Assembly (NCBI GenBank): GCA_027483425.1
Contig: JAIXUR010000287.1
Location: forward strand, 1-6,781
DNA: 6,781 bases
Direction: 5' to 3'
Origin: Cyanobacteriota bacterium
GTDB taxonomy: Bacteria > Cyanobacteriota > Cyanobacteriia > Phormidesmidales > Phormidesmidaceae
Part shown: one piece after another, positions 5,759 to 6,781 of the stretch
Numbering within the stretch: position 1 is the first letter of the stretch
Layout of the letters: each line of letters starts with the position of its first letter
Notes under the pieces: model-generated
The model's database searches: none
The model's input: the letters and a program-made list of their open reading frames with translations, nothing else
What the model was told of the DNA's origin: nothing
Position numbers and translations under genes: made by a program

Positions 5759-5873
5759 TTGACATGAAGGGCCATTAACTCTTAACGAGAGTAGCATTAC
5801 CTCTTTGGATTGAATTTGCAGAAGCTAAGTTGAGGGGAAAACGCTGGCTTTAGGTTTAACCAGCGTTTTTCTT
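5759..5873 (+). ncRNA. Candidate small RNA, plus strand
   Basis: A perfect TTGACA (5759-5764) is followed, on the same strand, by a strong intrinsic terminator with a five-T tract (5838-5870), and there is no open reading frame between them. A start 7 bases after a -10 at the standard 17-bp spacing would give a transcript of about 77 nt (about 5794-5870). The weak point is the -10: the hexamer at that spacing is TTAACG, a poor match to TATAAT. The terminator could instead serve lepB read-through on the minus strand. No known cyanobacterial RNA family was recognised. Confidence 0.25.
5838..5870. terminator. Intrinsic terminator, T5 on plus strand, T4 on minus strand
   Basis: AAAACGCTGG (5838-5847) pairs perfectly with CCAGCGTTTT (5860-5869) around a 12-nt loop. 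On the plus strand the stem runs into TTTTT. On the minus strand it runs into TTTT then CCCC. No plus-strand gene precedes it in the gap, so its known client is the minus-strand lepB, whose stop is about 180 bases upstream. The better T-tract nevertheless faces the plus strand. Confidence 0.8.
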
Positions 5874-6050
5874 AGTCTTAAGCTTAATCCAGGGTGAGGC
5901 GATGGATTGTAAGTCAGGGGTAAAGTCAATGCTCTGCCGTATGAAAACCCTATGAATGGTAGATGCTCCATAACTCAGCCTGTTCTAGACAAGAAAATTT
6001 CTGTGGCCAAGGGATAAAAAAGTTGATCGCGGGATAGGGCTATGGGTGGT

Positions 6051-6781
6051 CTAGGGTAAAGGCCGCACCCGTTGCGGTGGCCAGTAGATTTTATAGGCGT
6101 TGCCGATGACATGGGGGCGGGGCAAGAAGCCCCATACACGGGAGTCTCGACTGCTGTTGCGGTTGTCGCCAAGCACAAATAGCTGCCCCTGGGGAACCGT
6201 TTGGGGGGGCAGTTGGTAGAGGATTGGCTCGTTCAGGTAGGGTTCGCTCAGGGGAGTACCGTTTATCCACACCTGGCCGTTTTTGACTTCAACCTGCTGG
6301 CCGGGTAGGGCAATGACTCGTTTGACGAGGAGGTTGATGAGTTGGCCCGCTTGGTCAAGGGGGGTGCGCTCAGGGTTTGAGAAGACGATGATGTCGCCAA
6401 CGGCGGGGGCATAGCTGGGGGGCTGACGGCGCACAAACATGCGATCGCCCACCTCTAGGGTCGGCAGCATCGATTCGCTGGGCACGATGCACTGCACTAC
6501 CTTTTGGGGCACCACAAAGGGAATGGAGCTCACCGCCACGCGAGTGATGATCACTGCCCCCAGCAGCGCCGCCAGCAGCCCCCACTGCCGATGGCGGGTA
6601 GGGGCTGCCCGGTAGGCTAGCCCGCAGGCCAAGGCCCAGATCATCGGGGGCAGCAGCAGCAGGGCCGGGTTGAAGTTGGCCAGGTAGGCGGTGGCAATGC
6701 CCAAGATCAGCAGTAGGCCGCCTAGGGCCGCTTTTTGGAGAAAGAGATGCCCTAGCCCTGGCAGCACTTGGGACAGGAACA
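6051..6781 (-). CDS. lepB: Signal peptidase I with extra N-terminal membrane region, 5' end at window edge
   Basis: This is a membrane-bound serine protease that removes signal peptides from exported proteins at the outer face of the plasma or thylakoid membrane. The Ser/Lys dyad is visible. Numbering from the GTG at 6767, these are S99 in PSESMLPTL and K149 in LVKRVIALPG. They are followed by the family box GDNRNSSRDSRVWGFLP (200-216) and a C-terminal AYKIYWPP. Upstream are about 90 residues with three hydrophobic segments (about 8-31, 34-53 and 62-82). These begin with PGLGHLFLQK, a motif like those at the start of small TM2-type membrane domains. Most bacterial SPase I proteins have only one or two anchors, so this is an N-terminal extension. 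The frame remains open past the GTG (FLSQ before VLPGLG) to an incomplete NTG codon at the window edge, so the true start is at or beyond 6781. The protease call is firm; the extension's role is unknown. Confidence 0.92.
   Translation of the reverse strand, partial: FLSQVLPGLGHLFLQKAALGGLLLILGIATAYLANFNPALLLLPPMIWALACGLAYRAAPTRHRQWGLLAALLGAVIITRVAVSSIPFVVPQKVVQCIVPSESMLPTLEVGDRMFVRRQPPSYAPAVGDIIVFSNPERTPLDQAGQLINLLVKRVIALPGQQVEVKNGQVWINGTPLSEPYLNEPILYQLPPQTVPQGQLFVLGDNRNSSRDSRVWGFLPRPHVIGNAYKIYWPPQRVRPLP

Larger units (their letters stand above)
5623..6050. other. 428-bp intergenic region between lepB and rfbF
   Basis: Both flanking genes are on the minus strand. From rfbF outwards the gap holds the rfbF ribosome binding site, the dyad at 5661-5677, two small stems (ACCTT/AAGGT 5716-5730 and TTCCC/GGGAA 5730-5742), an orphan TTGACA (5759-5764, plus strand) and the terminator at 5838-5870. 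The stretch 5880-6050, nearest lepB, shows no gene or repeat that I recognise. Short open frames here have no family resemblance. Confidence 0.6.

Noticed and set aside
6765..6767. GTG as the start of lepB
   Set aside because: The frame stays open upstream (FLSQ) to the window edge, where an incomplete NTG codon is visible, so the start cannot be fixed here.

Overview
This window looks like a piece of a cyanobacterial chromosome. The exact octamer GCGATCGC (HIP1, the over-represented cyanobacterial palindrome) occurs four times, at 420-427, 2748-2755, 5132-5139 and 6441-6448, where about 0.1 would be expected by chance in 6.8 kb. The protein set and the TGTAGGGG-type hairpin between genes also fit a filamentous cyanobacterium. 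A Leptolyngbya-like lineage is a guess, not something the sequence proves.

Layout: (1) 2-1183, plus strand: the 3' part of a sugar ABC-transporter solute-binding protein, cut off by the window start. (2) 1184-1501: a non-coding stretch with two inverted repeats. (3) 1502-2812, plus strand: a predicted NAD(P)-dependent, homoserine-dehydrogenase-like oxidoreductase with a C-terminal SAF domain. (4) 2813-3020: a short convergent spacer packed with palindromes, namely a candidate small mobile element followed by a bidirectional terminator. (5) 5622 down to 3021, minus strand: a nucleotide-sugar operon rfbF-rfbG-rfbC. (6) 5623-6050: a 428-bp gap with a dyad upstream of rfbF, an orphan TTGACA box and a strong intrinsic terminator. 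(7) 6051-6781, minus strand: a signal peptidase I with an extra hydrophobic N-terminal region, cut off by the window end.

How the genes work together: RfbF should make CDP-glucose from glucose-1-phosphate and CTP. RfbG should dehydrate it to CDP-4-keto-6-deoxyglucose. The RfbC-family protein should then epimerise the keto sugar at C3 and/or C5. No final ketoreductase, RfbH-type 3-dehydrase, C-methyltransferase or glycosyltransferase is visible, so the end product cannot be named. The SAF-domain oxidoreductase faces the operon tail to tail. It may act on the same or a related carbon skeleton, but this is inferred only from proximity. The product would plausibly enter a lipopolysaccharide O-chain or exopolysaccharide.

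I see no CRISPR array, tRNA, rRNA, defence system or transposase gene. The most unusual items are the nested palindromic element at 2821-2940, the non-canonical active-site neighbourhood of the RfbC-family epimerase, the possible small RNA at about 5759-5873, and the N-terminal membrane extension of the signal peptidase.
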